From assembly GCA_964368455.1 (NCBI GenBank), contig CAYJAZ010000035.1, positions 1 to 17,947 on the forward strand: a stretch of 17,947 nucleotides of DNA, given 5' to 3'. The position numbers were made by a program, and so were the translations under genes. Positions 1 to 8,676 of this stretch are shown piece after piece; within the stretch, counting starts at the first letter, position 1, and the number at the start of each line of letters is the position of its first letter. The stretch is from CAYJAZ01 sp964368455. Its GTDB lineage: Bacteria > Desulfobacterota > Desulfovibrionia > Desulfovibrionales > Desulfovibrionaceae. The notes beneath the pieces were generated by a model that was not told the origin of the DNA, searched no databases, and saw only the letters and a program-made list of their open reading frames with translations.

Positions 1-35
1 TAAATTTGAAAAATTGGCACTTTGTCATCAAACTC

Positions 36-54
36 AGAAGCTTATTTAGCTTCT
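36..54. terminator. Small hairpin beyond the carbonic anhydrase stop, possible terminator
   Basis: A 7-bp stem (36-42 with 48-54) encloses a 5-nt loop. On the plus strand it is followed by a T-rich stretch (ctttatttt), as expected for an intrinsic terminator of a plus-strand gene arriving from outside the window. On the minus strand, where the carbonic anhydrase operon ends at 62, no T-tract follows the stem, so it would be a poor terminator for that operon. The stem is AT-rich and weak. Nothing else is recognisable in the first 61 bases. Confidence 0.3.
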
Positions 55-61
55 CTTTATT

Positions 62-808
62 TTAATTATGATCTTCTCTAATTAATTCTTGCTGATCTTT
101 GTGTTCGCCAAGCCAATTTACTTTGCCCGACTTGATATTATACACAGCACCGACAAGTTTGAGCAGATTGTTTCTCATTCTATGTCTTGTGACCTTGCTT
201 GAACGCATTATTTGGCTCATTTCTTTCCAAACGTTTTCAACAATGATATCTTCTTTCAATTGTTTGAGTTCTTTTGGGCTTGGGTTAGGTTTTGTGAGAC
301 AAGAGCGTAAAGCTAATGGCATAAGAGGAGTGAGTAATTTTTCTTCATTTGTAGTGAAAACATGATCGTCATAAACATTGTCAACAGCTGAATAGATGGC
401 TCCGCATTGCGTGTGTCCAAGAACTAAAATAAGTGGGATTTCTAGATGATTGAGAGAATAGTCAATACTTCCAAGAACTTGATCTCCAGCAATATTTCCA
501 GCTACACGAATAACAAAGACATCTCCACTACCTTGATCTAGCAAGGTTTCAACAGGCATTCTTGCATCAGAGCAAGCAAGCACAGTTGCAATAGGGTATT
601 GGCCATGAATGGCTGTGTGTTTTCGCCATGCTTCATGATCGTTGAATTTTTCGCTATTACCAGCTAAATATCTTTTATTGCCTGAAATTAATTCTTCGTA
701 TGCTTCTTCAGGCGAAAGATTTTTTATAAGAGCGGCATGAGCTTTTTTTGTATTAAAAATCGTAGAAGCAATGATGACAAGAGTAGAAAGAAGCAAGATT
801 TCAAACAT
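62..808 (-). CDS. Beta-class carbonic anhydrase with hydrophobic N-terminus
   Basis: Interconverts CO2 and bicarbonate using one active-site zinc. The beta-class zinc ligands and dyad are all visible: Cys79 and the Asp81/Arg83 pair in the CSDARMP motif, then His132 and Cys135 in HTQCG. The conserved RVAGN motif is at 101-105. Length is 248 residues; the catalytic part starts near residue 30. The first 25 residues are hydrophobic and end in AHA-A, which resembles a signal peptidase I site and suggests export. However, the extreme N-terminus has no Lys/Arg (only Glu3) and two lysines follow the hydrophobic stretch, so a membrane anchor of the other orientation is possible. The ATG at 808 has a good upstream AAGGAAG. 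It is the last gene of the operon, 45 nt after lptE, with no terminator between. The enzyme class is secure; the cellular location is not. Confidence 0.93.
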   Translation of the reverse strand: MFEILLLSTLVIIASTIFNTKKAHAALIKNLSPEEAYEELISGNKRYLAGNSEKFNDHEAWRKHTAIHGQYPIATVLACSDARMPVETLLDQGSGDVFVIRVAGNIAGDQVLGSIDYSLNHLEIPLILVLGHTQCGAIYSAVDNVYDDHVFTTNEEKLLTPLMPLALRSCLTKPNPSPKELKQLKEDIIVENVWKEMSQIMRSSKVTRHRMRNNLLKLVGAVYNIKSGKVNWLGEHKDQQELIREDHN

Positions 809-853
809 TTGTACTTCCTTTGTTAGATAGATAATAAAAATTAAATTGAATAG

Positions 854-1363
854 TTAAAAACTTGATTGAAGGTTATCAAAAGCAAGTTTTATGCCTTCTT
901 CAAGAACTTCTCGAATTGAGGAATCTGCTTTTGAACTTTCGTATGTTTCTGAATAAGAAACAGCGTGTGAAGTCCAGGCTAATTCGTTTGTCATGCTATT
1001 ATAAATATTTATGACAAGTTTCACAGTTGCAGAAGAAAGGGTTGCAGATTTGAAATAATCTTCATCATAGGCTGAAACATCAAATGAAATAACTTCTGCT
1101 TGAAGATAGTAATCAGAATCTAATGAAGTCGACCATTTTGCAAGTTTACGTAAAACTATTTCATCACGAATTGTAGAAGTGACGTAATAAGGCAACCAAG
1201 GATACAGTGTAGATTGCTCAACACTGTCGACACGTAGAGTAGAAGTGCCGTTTCCTATTGCTGTTTGGCTTGGGCTATCGGAAAGTCCGTGAACTTTGTA
1301 ACCACAACCAACAAGAGAGCCTAAAGCAAGAACAAGAATGAGAGGGAGGAGTATTTTTTTCAT
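854..1363 (-). CDS. lptE: LPS-assembly lipoprotein LptE
   Basis: Outer-membrane lipoprotein that plugs the LptD beta-barrel and helps deliver lipopolysaccharide to the cell surface. The 169-residue product starts with a lipoprotein signal peptide: MKK, a hydrophobic run, then lipobox LVGC with Cys20 as the lipidated residue, followed by GYKVHG, a typical LptE start. The rest has the expected small alpha/beta character with a TLRVDSVEQ-like first strand. Sequence conservation in this family is low, so the call rests on the lipobox, the size, the opening motif and the position directly behind leuS, a very common location for lptE. The start lies 2 nt after the leuS stop and I see no Shine-Dalgarno sequence, so translation is probably coupled to leuS. 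Confidence 0.82.
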   Translation of the reverse strand: MKKILLPLILVLALGSLVGCGYKVHGLSDSPSQTAIGNGTSTLRVDSVEQSTLYPWLPYYVTSTIRDEIVLRKLAKWSTSLDSDYYLQAEVISFDVSAYDEDYFKSATLSSATVKLVINIYNSMTNELAWTSHAVSYSETYESSKADSSIREVLEEGIKLAFDNLQSSF

Positions 1364-1365
1364 AA

Positions 1366-3882
1366 TTATTGAGGTTTTGCTACAATATTAATAAGTTTTT
1401 GCGGAACAAGAATAAACTTCACAATTTGCATACCTTCTAAATGTTTTGCAACATTTGCATCAGAAAGAGCAAGCTCTTCGACTTGTTTAGCGTCTAGATT
1501 TGCAGGAAGTTCTAATTTTCCACGTAATTTGCCATTGATTTGAACAACTAAGGTTATATTATCTTTTTGTAAAGCTTGAGGATCATAGCTTGGATAAGGC
1601 ATGTCCACAAGGGCATTTGTCTGTCCTAATTCTTGCCAAATTTCTTCGCATATATGCGGAGTAATAGGAGAAAGTAGGGTAAGAAGTGTTGAAATTGCAG
1701 AAGAGAGAGCTTTTTTTCCTTCGTCTGATTGCAAAAGCTCTTCTTTTGAAGAATAAAGAGTGTTTACATATTCCATAATAGCAGCGATTGCTGTGTTGAA
1801 TTGGAATTTATTATCAATATCTTCAAGCACTTTCTTGATAGTTGCATGTTCTTTGAAACGTAATTCTTTAGCTGCTTTATTTTCAGTTTCGCCAAATGAA
1901 GCTGGTGCAACAGGCTCAATATGTTCTGAAAGTTCGGCAACTAATCGCCATACACGATTTAAAAATCTAAAAGCACCTTCAATACCGGCTTCGCTCCAGT
2001 CAAAATCTCTTTCAGGTGGTGCGGCAAACAAACAGAAAAGACGCACAGTATCAGCACCGTAAAGGGCAATCATTTCTGTTGGATCAACGACATTTCCTTT
2101 TGACTTTGACATTTTATAGCCATCTTTTAACACCATACCCTGAGTAAGTAATTTTGTAAATGGTTCAGCAAGCTCAGGAGGGTAAAAGCCAGTATCCCTT
2201 AAAGCTTTTGTGAAAAAGCGTGAATACAATAAGTGTAGGATTGCGTGCTCTACGCCGCCAATATATTGATCTACAGGCATCCAATAGGAGGCTAATTCTT
2301 TTGAAATTGCTTCTTTGTCATTTCTTGGATCTATATAACGTGAGAAATACCAAGAAGATTCCATAAAGGTGTCCATAGTGTCTGTTTCGCGTTTTGCCAT
2401 TTTCTGACATTTTGGACAAGGAGTGTTTACAAATGAATCTGTTGATGGAAGCGGAGACTTGCCATCAGCAGCAATTTGCACATCAATTGGTAATACAACA
2501 GGCAGATCTTGTTCTGCTACAGGCACAATGCCACAAGTATCGCAATAAACAATAGGAATAGGCGAACCCCAGAAACGTTGACGAGAAATATTCCAATCAC
2601 GTAAACGGTAGTTTACAGTTTTTCTACCGGCATTTTTTGCTTCTAAAGCTTCGATTACCTTATTTTTTCCTTCATTGCTTTCTGTTTGATCAAGCTGAGG
2701 GTAGCCAGTTGAATTCACCATAAAGCCACTTTCAGTCATAGCTTCTGTTAAATCTTCTGATTTGAGTAAAGTATCTTTTGGAGTGATAACAACCTTGATA
2801 TCTAGGCCGAATTTTTTTGCAAATTCAAAATCACGTTGATCGTGTGCAGGAACTGCCATAACAGCACCTGTACCGTATTCAGCTAAAACAAAGTTGCCAA
2901 GCCAAATTTGGATTTTTTCATTTGTCAATGGATGTATAGCATAAGAATTTGTGAAAATTCCATTTTTTACAAGTGAATCAGATTGTCTGTCAATCTTATC
3001 CATTGAACGTACTTCTTCAATAAAAGCTTCAATTTCTGCTTTATTTGGAGCATTTTCAATGAGTTGTGGAACAAGTGGATGCTCTGGAGCTAAAGTCATA
3101 AAGGTCACGCCAAATAATGTGTCTGGACGTGTACTAAAAACAGGTATCTTTATATCTGTGTTTTCTAAAGTGAAATCTATTTCAGCACCAATGCTCTTGC
3201 CAATCCAATTCTTTTGCATGGAAAGAACACGCTCTGGCCAACCTTTTTCAAGTAAATCTAAATCTTTGATCAATTCTTCGGCATAGTCGGTGATTCTCAA
3301 AAACCATTGTGTCATTTCTTTTTGCTCAACAATGGAATCGCAACGCCAGCAAAGGCCGTCCTCTACTTGTTCATTTGCCAAAACAGTATTACACGACGGA
3401 CACCAGTTTTGTGCAGCATTTTTACGGTAAGCTAAACCTTTTTCAAACAAACGAATAAAGAAAAGTTGTTCCCATTTATAGTAATCAGGGTGGCAAGTTG
3501 CAATTTCGCGTTCCCAATCGTAGGAATAACCTAATCTTTTGAGCTGATGACGCATATTATCGATATTTGAATATGTCCATTTTGCAGGATGTGTATTGTT
3601 CTTGATGGCTGCATTTTCAGCAGGTAAGCCAAAAGCATCCCAACCCATTGGATGCAAAACATTATAGCCTTGCATACGTTTATGACGAGCAACTACATCA
3701 CCAATAGAATAGTTACGCACATGTCCCATATGAATATTACCAGATGGATATGGAAGCATTTCTAATAAATAATACTTAGGTTTATCGCTAAAATCTACAG
3801 CTTTGTAAGTATTTTCTTTCTTCCAAAGTGCTTGCCATTTTTCTTCTATATTTGTGTGATTATAGTTTTGTGAGAGGGCCAT
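1366..3882 (-). CDS. leuS: Leucyl-tRNA synthetase
   Basis: Charges tRNA-Leu with leucine in the cytoplasm (class Ia synthetase). At 838 residues it is full length for a bacterial LeuRS. In order: the HIGH-type motif as HMGH at 51-54 inside PYPSGNIHMGH; a zinc-ribbon insertion with Cys161/Cys164 and Cys178/Cys181; the CP1 editing domain with TRPDT at 251-255 and, further on, AVPAHDQRD; the catalytic loop KMSKS at 590-594; then the helical anticodon-binding domain and a short C-terminal domain containing VVQINGKLRG. The ATG at 3882 has GAGG a few bases upstream. It lies 33 nt downstream of nusB and 2 nt upstream of lptE, in the middle of the operon. Confidence 0.98.
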   Translation of the reverse strand: MALSQNYNHTNIEEKWQALWKKENTYKAVDFSDKPKYYLLEMLPYPSGNIHMGHVRNYSIGDVVARHKRMQGYNVLHPMGWDAFGLPAENAAIKNNTHPAKWTYSNIDNMRHQLKRLGYSYDWEREIATCHPDYYKWEQLFFIRLFEKGLAYRKNAAQNWCPSCNTVLANEQVEDGLCWRCDSIVEQKEMTQWFLRITDYAEELIKDLDLLEKGWPERVLSMQKNWIGKSIGAEIDFTLENTDIKIPVFSTRPDTLFGVTFMTLAPEHPLVPQLIENAPNKAEIEAFIEEVRSMDKIDRQSDSLVKNGIFTNSYAIHPLTNEKIQIWLGNFVLAEYGTGAVMAVPAHDQRDFEFAKKFGLDIKVVITPKDTLLKSEDLTEAMTESGFMVNSTGYPQLDQTESNEGKNKVIEALEAKNAGRKTVNYRLRDWNISRQRFWGSPIPIVYCDTCGIVPVAEQDLPVVLPIDVQIAADGKSPLPSTDSFVNTPCPKCQKMAKRETDTMDTFMESSWYFSRYIDPRNDKEAISKELASYWMPVDQYIGGVEHAILHLLYSRFFTKALRDTGFYPPELAEPFTKLLTQGMVLKDGYKMSKSKGNVVDPTEMIALYGADTVRLFCLFAAPPERDFDWSEAGIEGAFRFLNRVWRLVAELSEHIEPVAPASFGETENKAAKELRFKEHATIKKVLEDIDNKFQFNTAIAAIMEYVNTLYSSKEELLQSDEGKKALSSAISTLLTLLSPITPHICEEIWQELGQTNALVDMPYPSYDPQALQKDNITLVVQINGKLRGKLELPANLDAKQVEELALSDANVAKHLEGMQIVKFILVPQKLINIVAKPQ

Positions 3883-3915
3883 TTTTACCTCAAAATATTG
3901 ATTTATATTGAATAG

Positions 3916-4491
3916 TTATTTAGAAAGCTTTGATTTGTGAACAGCGTCTAAGAGGCCATTGACAAAATTTCTAGCTTTTATTTCAGCAAATTGATTTGTG
4001 AGTTCTAGAGCTTCTGCTATAGAAACTTTCACAGGAATATCATCCATATAGAGCATTTCAAAAAGGGCGATACGAAGGATAGTGAGTTCGATTCTGCCTA
4101 ATCTATCTATACGCCAATTTTTTGTATGTTCTTTGACTGTATTGTCTAAAGTTTCAAGATTTTTCCACACTCCCTCAACTAATTCATAAGCAAAACCTTG
4201 TGGTATAATGCTAGTATTCACGTCTTCAACAGTGTCGTTTTCTGGATGTGGTAAAGAATCTATAGTAGGGGAATAGTGTTTGCTTGCTTCTTCTGTTTCT
4301 GTTTGATCGATTTGATAGTCAAGCTCTTTTTCTGCGTAAGTGATTTTTACACGTGGAGCTGTGCTAAAAGCTTCTTTTAAGGCTTCTTCTGAATGAATGG
4401 AACTAAATTCCAAACTATAAAGAACTTGGAAAGCCAGAGAACGAGCTTGTGAACGAGAAGAAATTGGTTTTTTTTGTTTATGTGTAGACAA
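3916..4491 (-). CDS. nusB: Transcription antitermination factor NusB with acidic insertion
   Basis: RNA-binding factor that joins NusE/S10 on boxA of rRNA operons to allow antitermination. The NusB core is clear at both ends: an Arg-rich first helix (RSQARSLAFQVLYSLEF, 13-29) and the C-terminal half with IDRLGRIELTILRIALFEML (128-147), VSIAEALELTNQF and RNFVNGLLD. The protein is 191 residues against about 140 in E. coli. The difference is an extra stretch at roughly 50-95, rich in Glu, Asp, Ser and Thr, between the first helices. The start is a TTG (4489-4491), chosen because AGGAA (4498-4502) sits 6 nt upstream and no ATG occurs before the conserved Arg-rich helix. It lies 40 nt after ribH and 33 nt before leuS. 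Confidence 0.92.
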   Translation of the reverse strand: MSTHKQKKPISSRSQARSLAFQVLYSLEFSSIHSEEALKEAFSTAPRVKITYAEKELDYQIDQTETEEASKHYSPTIDSLPHPENDTVEDVNTSIIPQGFAYELVEGVWKNLETLDNTVKEHTKNWRIDRLGRIELTILRIALFEMLYMDDIPVKVSIAEALELTNQFAEIKARNFVNGLLDAVHKSKLSK

Positions 4492-4497
4492 AATATA

Positions 4498-4502
4498 TTC
4501 CT
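4498..4502 (-). promoter_or_regulatory. Ribosome binding site fixing the TTG start of nusB
   Basis: AGGAA on the minus strand, 6 nt before the TTG codon at 4489-4491. It decides the nusB start, because no ATG or GTG with a comparable site lies before the conserved first helix. Confidence 0.6.
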
Positions 4503-4531
4503 ATGCAGTTGTAAATTATTGGAAAAAAGAA

Positions 4532-4993
4532 TTAAAGTTGTTCAAGAACGCGAATTGTTTCAAGTAAGGCAGACGCTGCTTCAACACCTTTATTGCCAAC
4601 TTTTAAACCAGCTCTGTCAATAGCTTGTTCTACATTATCGGTAGTAAGCAAACCAAAACCAACTGGTGTTTCGTGTTCTAAGGAAACTTGTGCGAGGCCT
4701 TTTGTCGCTTCGCTTGAAACAAATTCAAAATGCGGAGTAGAACCGCGAATAACAGCACCAAGTGCAATGATTCCATCGTATTTCTTTGATTTTGCAAGTT
4801 TTTTGCAAACTATTGGCAACTCAAAAGCACCAGGAATACGAATTAAATCAATGCTATCTTCGTCTGCACCGTGGCGAAGAAGATAGTCTTGTGCACCACC
4901 AACTAATCTATCCACAACAAAATCGTTGAATCTAGTTGCAATAATGGCAAATTTTAATCCTTGTGCTTGTAATTTTCCTTCGATTATTTTCAT
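4532..4993 (-). CDS. ribH: 6,7-dimethyl-8-ribityllumazine synthase
   Basis: Penultimate enzyme of riboflavin synthesis. It condenses 5-amino-6-ribitylaminouracil with 3,4-dihydroxy-2-butanone 4-phosphate, usually in icosahedral or decameric shells in the cytoplasm. The 153-residue length is typical. Visible motifs: RFN at 21-23 with the substrate-stacking Phe22, PGAFELP at 54-60, GAVIRG(S/T)TPHFEFV with catalytic His88, and the phosphate-binding Arg127 in AIDRAG. The ATG at 4993 is preceded by GAGGAA. It starts only 18 nt after the FAD/Fe-S oxidoreductase and precedes nusB, as in many proteobacteria. The other riboflavin genes (ribD, ribE, ribBA), which often precede ribH in relatives, are not in the window. 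The short upstream gap leaves no room for an FMN riboswitch. Confidence 0.97.
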   Translation of the reverse strand: MKIIEGKLQAQGLKFAIIATRFNDFVVDRLVGGAQDYLLRHGADEDSIDLIRIPGAFELPIVCKKLAKSKKYDGIIALGAVIRGSTPHFEFVSSEATKGLAQVSLEHETPVGFGLLTTDNVEQAIDRAGLKVGNKGVEAASALLETIRVLEQL

Positions 4994-5011
4994 ATTTTTC
5001 CTCGTAAAATA

Positions 5012-8000
5012 TTAATTATTTTCCATATCAATAAGGCGTATGCCTTTGTCGTTTACTTTTTGAGCTTGTGCTTTGAAGTTTTGTTGCCAATTTTTTGCTA
5101 AAAGCGAGTCTGCAAGCCATTCAGTTGAATGCATAACTGCTCTTTTGTCTTTCAAGTTGATAAGAGTTCTTGCAATACCAATCTTACAAGATGGACAGCC
5201 AACAATTATTGGAAGCTTTTTGTCGTATTTTGGTAGCAAAGGTTTGAGATTTTTCATCTTTCTATTACGCATTGCATTATAGATTTTTGGTGAAGAAAAA
5301 GCTCCTAAGCCAGATTCGCCACAGCAACCTGTGTTGATTGTGAGGCTAGCACCTGAAAGTTTTTCTAATGCTTTTGCCGCTTTACCTCCGCCTTTTACTG
5401 CCTTTACATTTGACCATTCAGGGTGACAAGAAGTGTGATAAAGATAACTTTGCCCATCGAGAGAAGAATTAAAAGTGAGTTTGTCAACTAAGAATTGCAC
5501 AGCATCTTCGTGTGGCAAATGTTCATCTTTGTATATTAATTCATGTCTTTCAATACTGTCACGGCAAGAACCACAAGCAGTAATTACATGAGAAAGATGA
5601 AGATCTGCCTTTTCTGCTTCTTCGAGGCATAGGGCAATAACTTCTTTATTTCTTTGTAAGTTTTCCTTATAGTTTCCGTCTGCACCAGAAGATATGAGTG
5701 GATATCCACAACATAAATGTCTATTTGGCATAATCACAGCATAACGTGCTTTCAACAGAAGAGCAAGTGTAGCAAAGGCGATCTTTTTCGAGAAAAGAGC
5801 CCCACCACAACCAGGGAAATAGAATACCGTCTTAGGTTTATTATCTTCGCCTAAAAGTGGATTCTTTGGTAGAAAAATTCCACCTTTCTCAAGTTTTAAG
5901 CTTTGGTAAATATTTGTAAGGCCAGTCGCTGGCCCTTTGTCAGAGAAAAGCGGGCTTTCGATACGCTCTCTCCAAACTTTTGGAATAAGTCCAACCATTG
6001 AATTTTGCATTTTCTGTCCAACAGCAGCAACTTTAGCAGCGGCAGGAACAAGTTTTTCAGGATTTTTTGAAAGAACGTCTAAAACAATACTTTTAATTGG
6101 GTGTCCGCCAGCATTTTCTTCTTCTAAGAAAGATCGAAGAGCAAGGGCAACTTCAGCTGAATGTATTTTTACAGGACAAACAGAAGTACAACGTCCACAA
6201 CCTGTACAATGTTCTATAAGATTGCGTAATTCTTTGAGAAGTGCTTTGGATGGCGAGCCTTGAGTGATTTGTGAATAGTAGATAGCTTCAACAATTGCAC
6301 CAAGCACAATATTTTTATTTCTTGGATGGTAATGGTATGATTTTTCAGGATATACCATAGGGCATACATGTTTACATTTTCCGCAACGTGTACAAATTTG
6401 CACAGTTTCAAGAAGTTTAATCAACCTATCCTTATCTGCTAAACCACTTTGGCGAATGTCTTCGATAAGTCTATTGAAAGAAAATGTGAAAGGCTTAACA
6501 GGCAAATCTCTTTGTACTAATTTGCCAGGATTCATGATCTCGCGTGGATCAACAAGAGCTTTGAATTCTTTTAAAGCGTCCATTTTGTCTTGTCCAAAGA
6601 ATTTAATCTTTGTGATTCCAATACCATGTTCGCCAGAAACAGCACCGCCCATTTCTTGTGCCATTTCCATAACACGAGTAGCAACTTCTTCGGCTTCATG
6701 CATCATATGAGGATCGTTGGAATTTACAGGAATGTTGACATGGCAATTGCCATCGCCAGCATGCATGTGCGAAGCAACAACAACTCTTGATGCAAGCATG
6801 TAATTATGAATGATTTCAATATCTTTTTGAAGGTTTGGATATTTTGTCATCAATGTTTGAAGAAAAGCTTTTGCTCTGTCTGCAAAATCTTCGTCTGTCA
6901 ATTCTTCTGGAATTTCTATTTGTCCTTCGCCTTGAATGAGTTTTGAACAATAAGAAAATTCTTTGTTAAATTCTTTATCTTCAAAAGGAAAACCTTGAAG
7001 ACGGCCGATTTTTTGCAAGGCATATCTATAAGAAGAGGCAACAAGTTCAATATTTAATATTTCTAAAAATCTTGCAAATTCAGGCATTTTATCAAGGGGG
7101 ATAACAATATCTTCATTGATTTTAAAGCCTGAAGTTCTTTTAGAAATAGCAGAAAGTTTATGCCTATCTTCCCAGAAATATTCACCTTCTTTCTTGTCTT
7201 TTGCCGCTATAATAGCAATGTTTGGATCGTCTTTGGCAAGAGCAAGAATATCATTTACAGCACTTTCTAATAAATGTTCATCGTCACCATCAACTTGCAC
7301 TAAAACAACAGAAGAAGGAGTTCCTTCATGCAAGGTAGATTTTTTTTGATAATTGATGGCTTGCACGTATTTTATATTAAATTCTTCAAGTGCAGATAAA
7401 TGTGCATAGTCGCCATTATCGCGGATTTTATTACGAAGCTCAACCAATTTTCCAATCAAGACAGAAGCAGGCTGCATAGAACGGCCAAAAAATTCTATAC
7501 AAAGTATGCGTGAGAATTTTGGCATGTCATACACAAAGAAAGAAGCTGAGGTGATAATACCATCAACACCTTCTTTTTGCATACCTGGTAAGCCACCAAG
7601 TGCTTTATTTGTCACGTCTTTTCCAAGTCCTGGAAGACGAATTTCATTGCCGTTTAATTCGATAATAGAGCGTAATCCGCCGGACTGATCACGGATTTCA
7701 AAACGTGCTATTTCGTCAGGTAAAATTTTGTGTCTTGGATGATTTATTCTTGTGACAATAATGATTTCACCAGTAGGAGTAACCATTGTCCATGAAAGTA
7801 AATTATCAAGAGTTGTGCCATATTCAAAAGCGAAAGGGCCACCAGAGTTTTCTGCTACGTTTCCACCAATGGTAGAGGCTGTTTTAGAAGCAGGATCAAC
7901 AGTAAATAAGAAGTTAGCTTTTGAGCAAAAGTCAATTGCATGCTGAGTAATGACACCAGCTTCACAGTTTAATACTTTGTTTTCACTGTCTAATTCAAGC

Positions 8001-8578
8001 TTTGTTAAGCGTGTGAGATTTACAATGACAGTACGCTTTCTTGCAGGAACAGCGCCGCCTGTCATGCCTGAACCACCGCCACGAGGAATAAGAGCAAATT
8101 TCATTTCATTTGCAAGCTTTACCAATTCACTGACATGTTCTGCAGTTGCCGGTTCTAAAACTAAAAGAGGCAATTCCATACGTAGATCTGTAGCATCAGT
8201 GCTTGCTTCGATGAGTGCAGACTTTCTAGAAAGAATACATTCTTTTGGAAGAATGGTCTTTAATTTTTCAATAAGTTCTTCTCTAAAAGCTTTTTCTGCT
8301 TCAAATGTTGACCAAAAGAGGGTAATACCTTCGCCAATAGCTGTTGCGTAATGATGTGCAAGGGACGGCATAGCGTCTTTCCAACGTGCATCAACACTTT
8401 TCTTCACGCTATTTACGTCAATAAATGGATTGTATATTACTAAAAAAAGCTCAAGAGCTATCTTTGCCGCTAATTCAGAAACAGCACTTGGCCATTGGCT
8501 GTAATCGTCTGTATGTATTCGCAAAATTCTATCAACAACTAGATTGTCAGGTATTGATATATGTGGCCCCTTGGTCAT
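5012..8578 (-). CDS. Fused FAD-linked oxidase / iron-sulfur oxidoreductase (D-lactate dehydrogenase or glycolate oxidase type)
   Basis: A 1,188-residue fusion combining what GlcD and GlcF do in other bacteria; it most likely oxidises a 2-hydroxy acid such as D-lactate and passes electrons to the membrane pool. In order: the FAD-binding type-4 domain with RGGGSGMTGG at 166-175 and a later TIGGNVAENSGG; the FAD-oxidase C-terminal domain with HMHAGDGN (His604, His606) and SGEHGIG; two [4Fe-4S] ferredoxin motifs (Cys729/732/735/739 and Cys791/794/797/801, each followed by Pro); and two CCG domains. CCG1 has Cys924, Cys956-Cys957 and Cys1002/1005; CCG2 has Cys1051, Cys1085-Cys1086 and Cys1128/1131. 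There is no signal peptide or transmembrane segment, so it is cytoplasmic or peripheral. The ATG at 8578 has a strong AAGGAG (8585-8590). Proteins of this size and order are known from Desulfovibrio. The substrate cannot be read from sequence alone. It heads the operon, 18 nt before ribH. Confidence 0.9.
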   Translation of the reverse strand: MTKGPHISIPDNLVVDRILRIHTDDYSQWPSAVSELAAKIALELFLVIYNPFIDVNSVKKSVDARWKDAMPSLAHHYATAIGEGITLFWSTFEAEKAFREELIEKLKTILPKECILSRKSALIEASTDATDLRMELPLLVLEPATAEHVSELVKLANEMKFALIPRGGGSGMTGGAVPARKRTVIVNLTRLTKLELDSENKVLNCEAGVITQHAIDFCSKANFLFTVDPASKTASTIGGNVAENSGGPFAFEYGTTLDNLLSWTMVTPTGEIIIVTRINHPRHKILPDEIARFEIRDQSGGLRSIIELNGNEIRLPGLGKDVTNKALGGLPGMQKEGVDGIITSASFFVYDMPKFSRILCIEFFGRSMQPASVLIGKLVELRNKIRDNGDYAHLSALEEFNIKYVQAINYQKKSTLHEGTPSSVVLVQVDGDDEHLLESAVNDILALAKDDPNIAIIAAKDKKEGEYFWEDRHKLSAISKRTSGFKINEDIVIPLDKMPEFARFLEILNIELVASSYRYALQKIGRLQGFPFEDKEFNKEFSYCSKLIQGEGQIEIPEELTDEDFADRAKAFLQTLMTKYPNLQKDIEIIHNYMLASRVVVASHMHAGDGNCHVNIPVNSNDPHMMHEAEEVATRVMEMAQEMGGAVSGEHGIGITKIKFFGQDKMDALKEFKALVDPREIMNPGKLVQRDLPVKPFTFSFNRLIEDIRQSGLADKDRLIKLLETVQICTRCGKCKHVCPMVYPEKSYHYHPRNKNIVLGAIVEAIYYSQITQGSPSKALLKELRNLIEHCTGCGRCTSVCPVKIHSAEVALALRSFLEEENAGGHPIKSIVLDVLSKNPEKLVPAAAKVAAVGQKMQNSMVGLIPKVWRERIESPLFSDKGPATGLTNIYQSLKLEKGGIFLPKNPLLGEDNKPKTVFYFPGCGGALFSKKIAFATLALLLKARYAVIMPNRHLCCGYPLISSGADGNYKENLQRNKEVIALCLEEAEKADLHLSHVITACGSCRDSIERHELIYKDEHLPHEDAVQFLVDKLTFNSSLDGQSYLYHTSCHPEWSNVKAVKGGGKAAKALEKLSGASLTINTGCCGESGLGAFSSPKIYNAMRNRKMKNLKPLLPKYDKKLPIIVGCPSCKIGIARTLINLKDKRAVMHSTEWLADSLLAKNWQQNFKAQAQKVNDKGIRLIDMENN

Positions 8579-8584
8579 TTTTTT

Positions 8585-8590
8585 CTCCTT
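8585..8590 (-). promoter_or_regulatory. Strong ribosome binding site of the FAD/Fe-S oxidoreductase
   Basis: AAGGAG on the minus strand, six bases before the ATG at 8576-8578. It is the best Shine-Dalgarno match in the first operon and supports this start. Confidence 0.7.
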
Positions 8591-8676
8591 GTGTCCTCTG
8601 CATTTTTTTTAGAATTGCATAAATCTAAAAAATTATCTTGAGAGTGAGATTACTTTTTCCCCTTAAACAAAGAATA

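Noticed and set aside
4994..5011. FMN riboswitch before ribH
   Set aside because: Only 18 nt separate ribH from the upstream gene, far too short for the aptamer, and no such fold is visible before the operon at 8579-8876.
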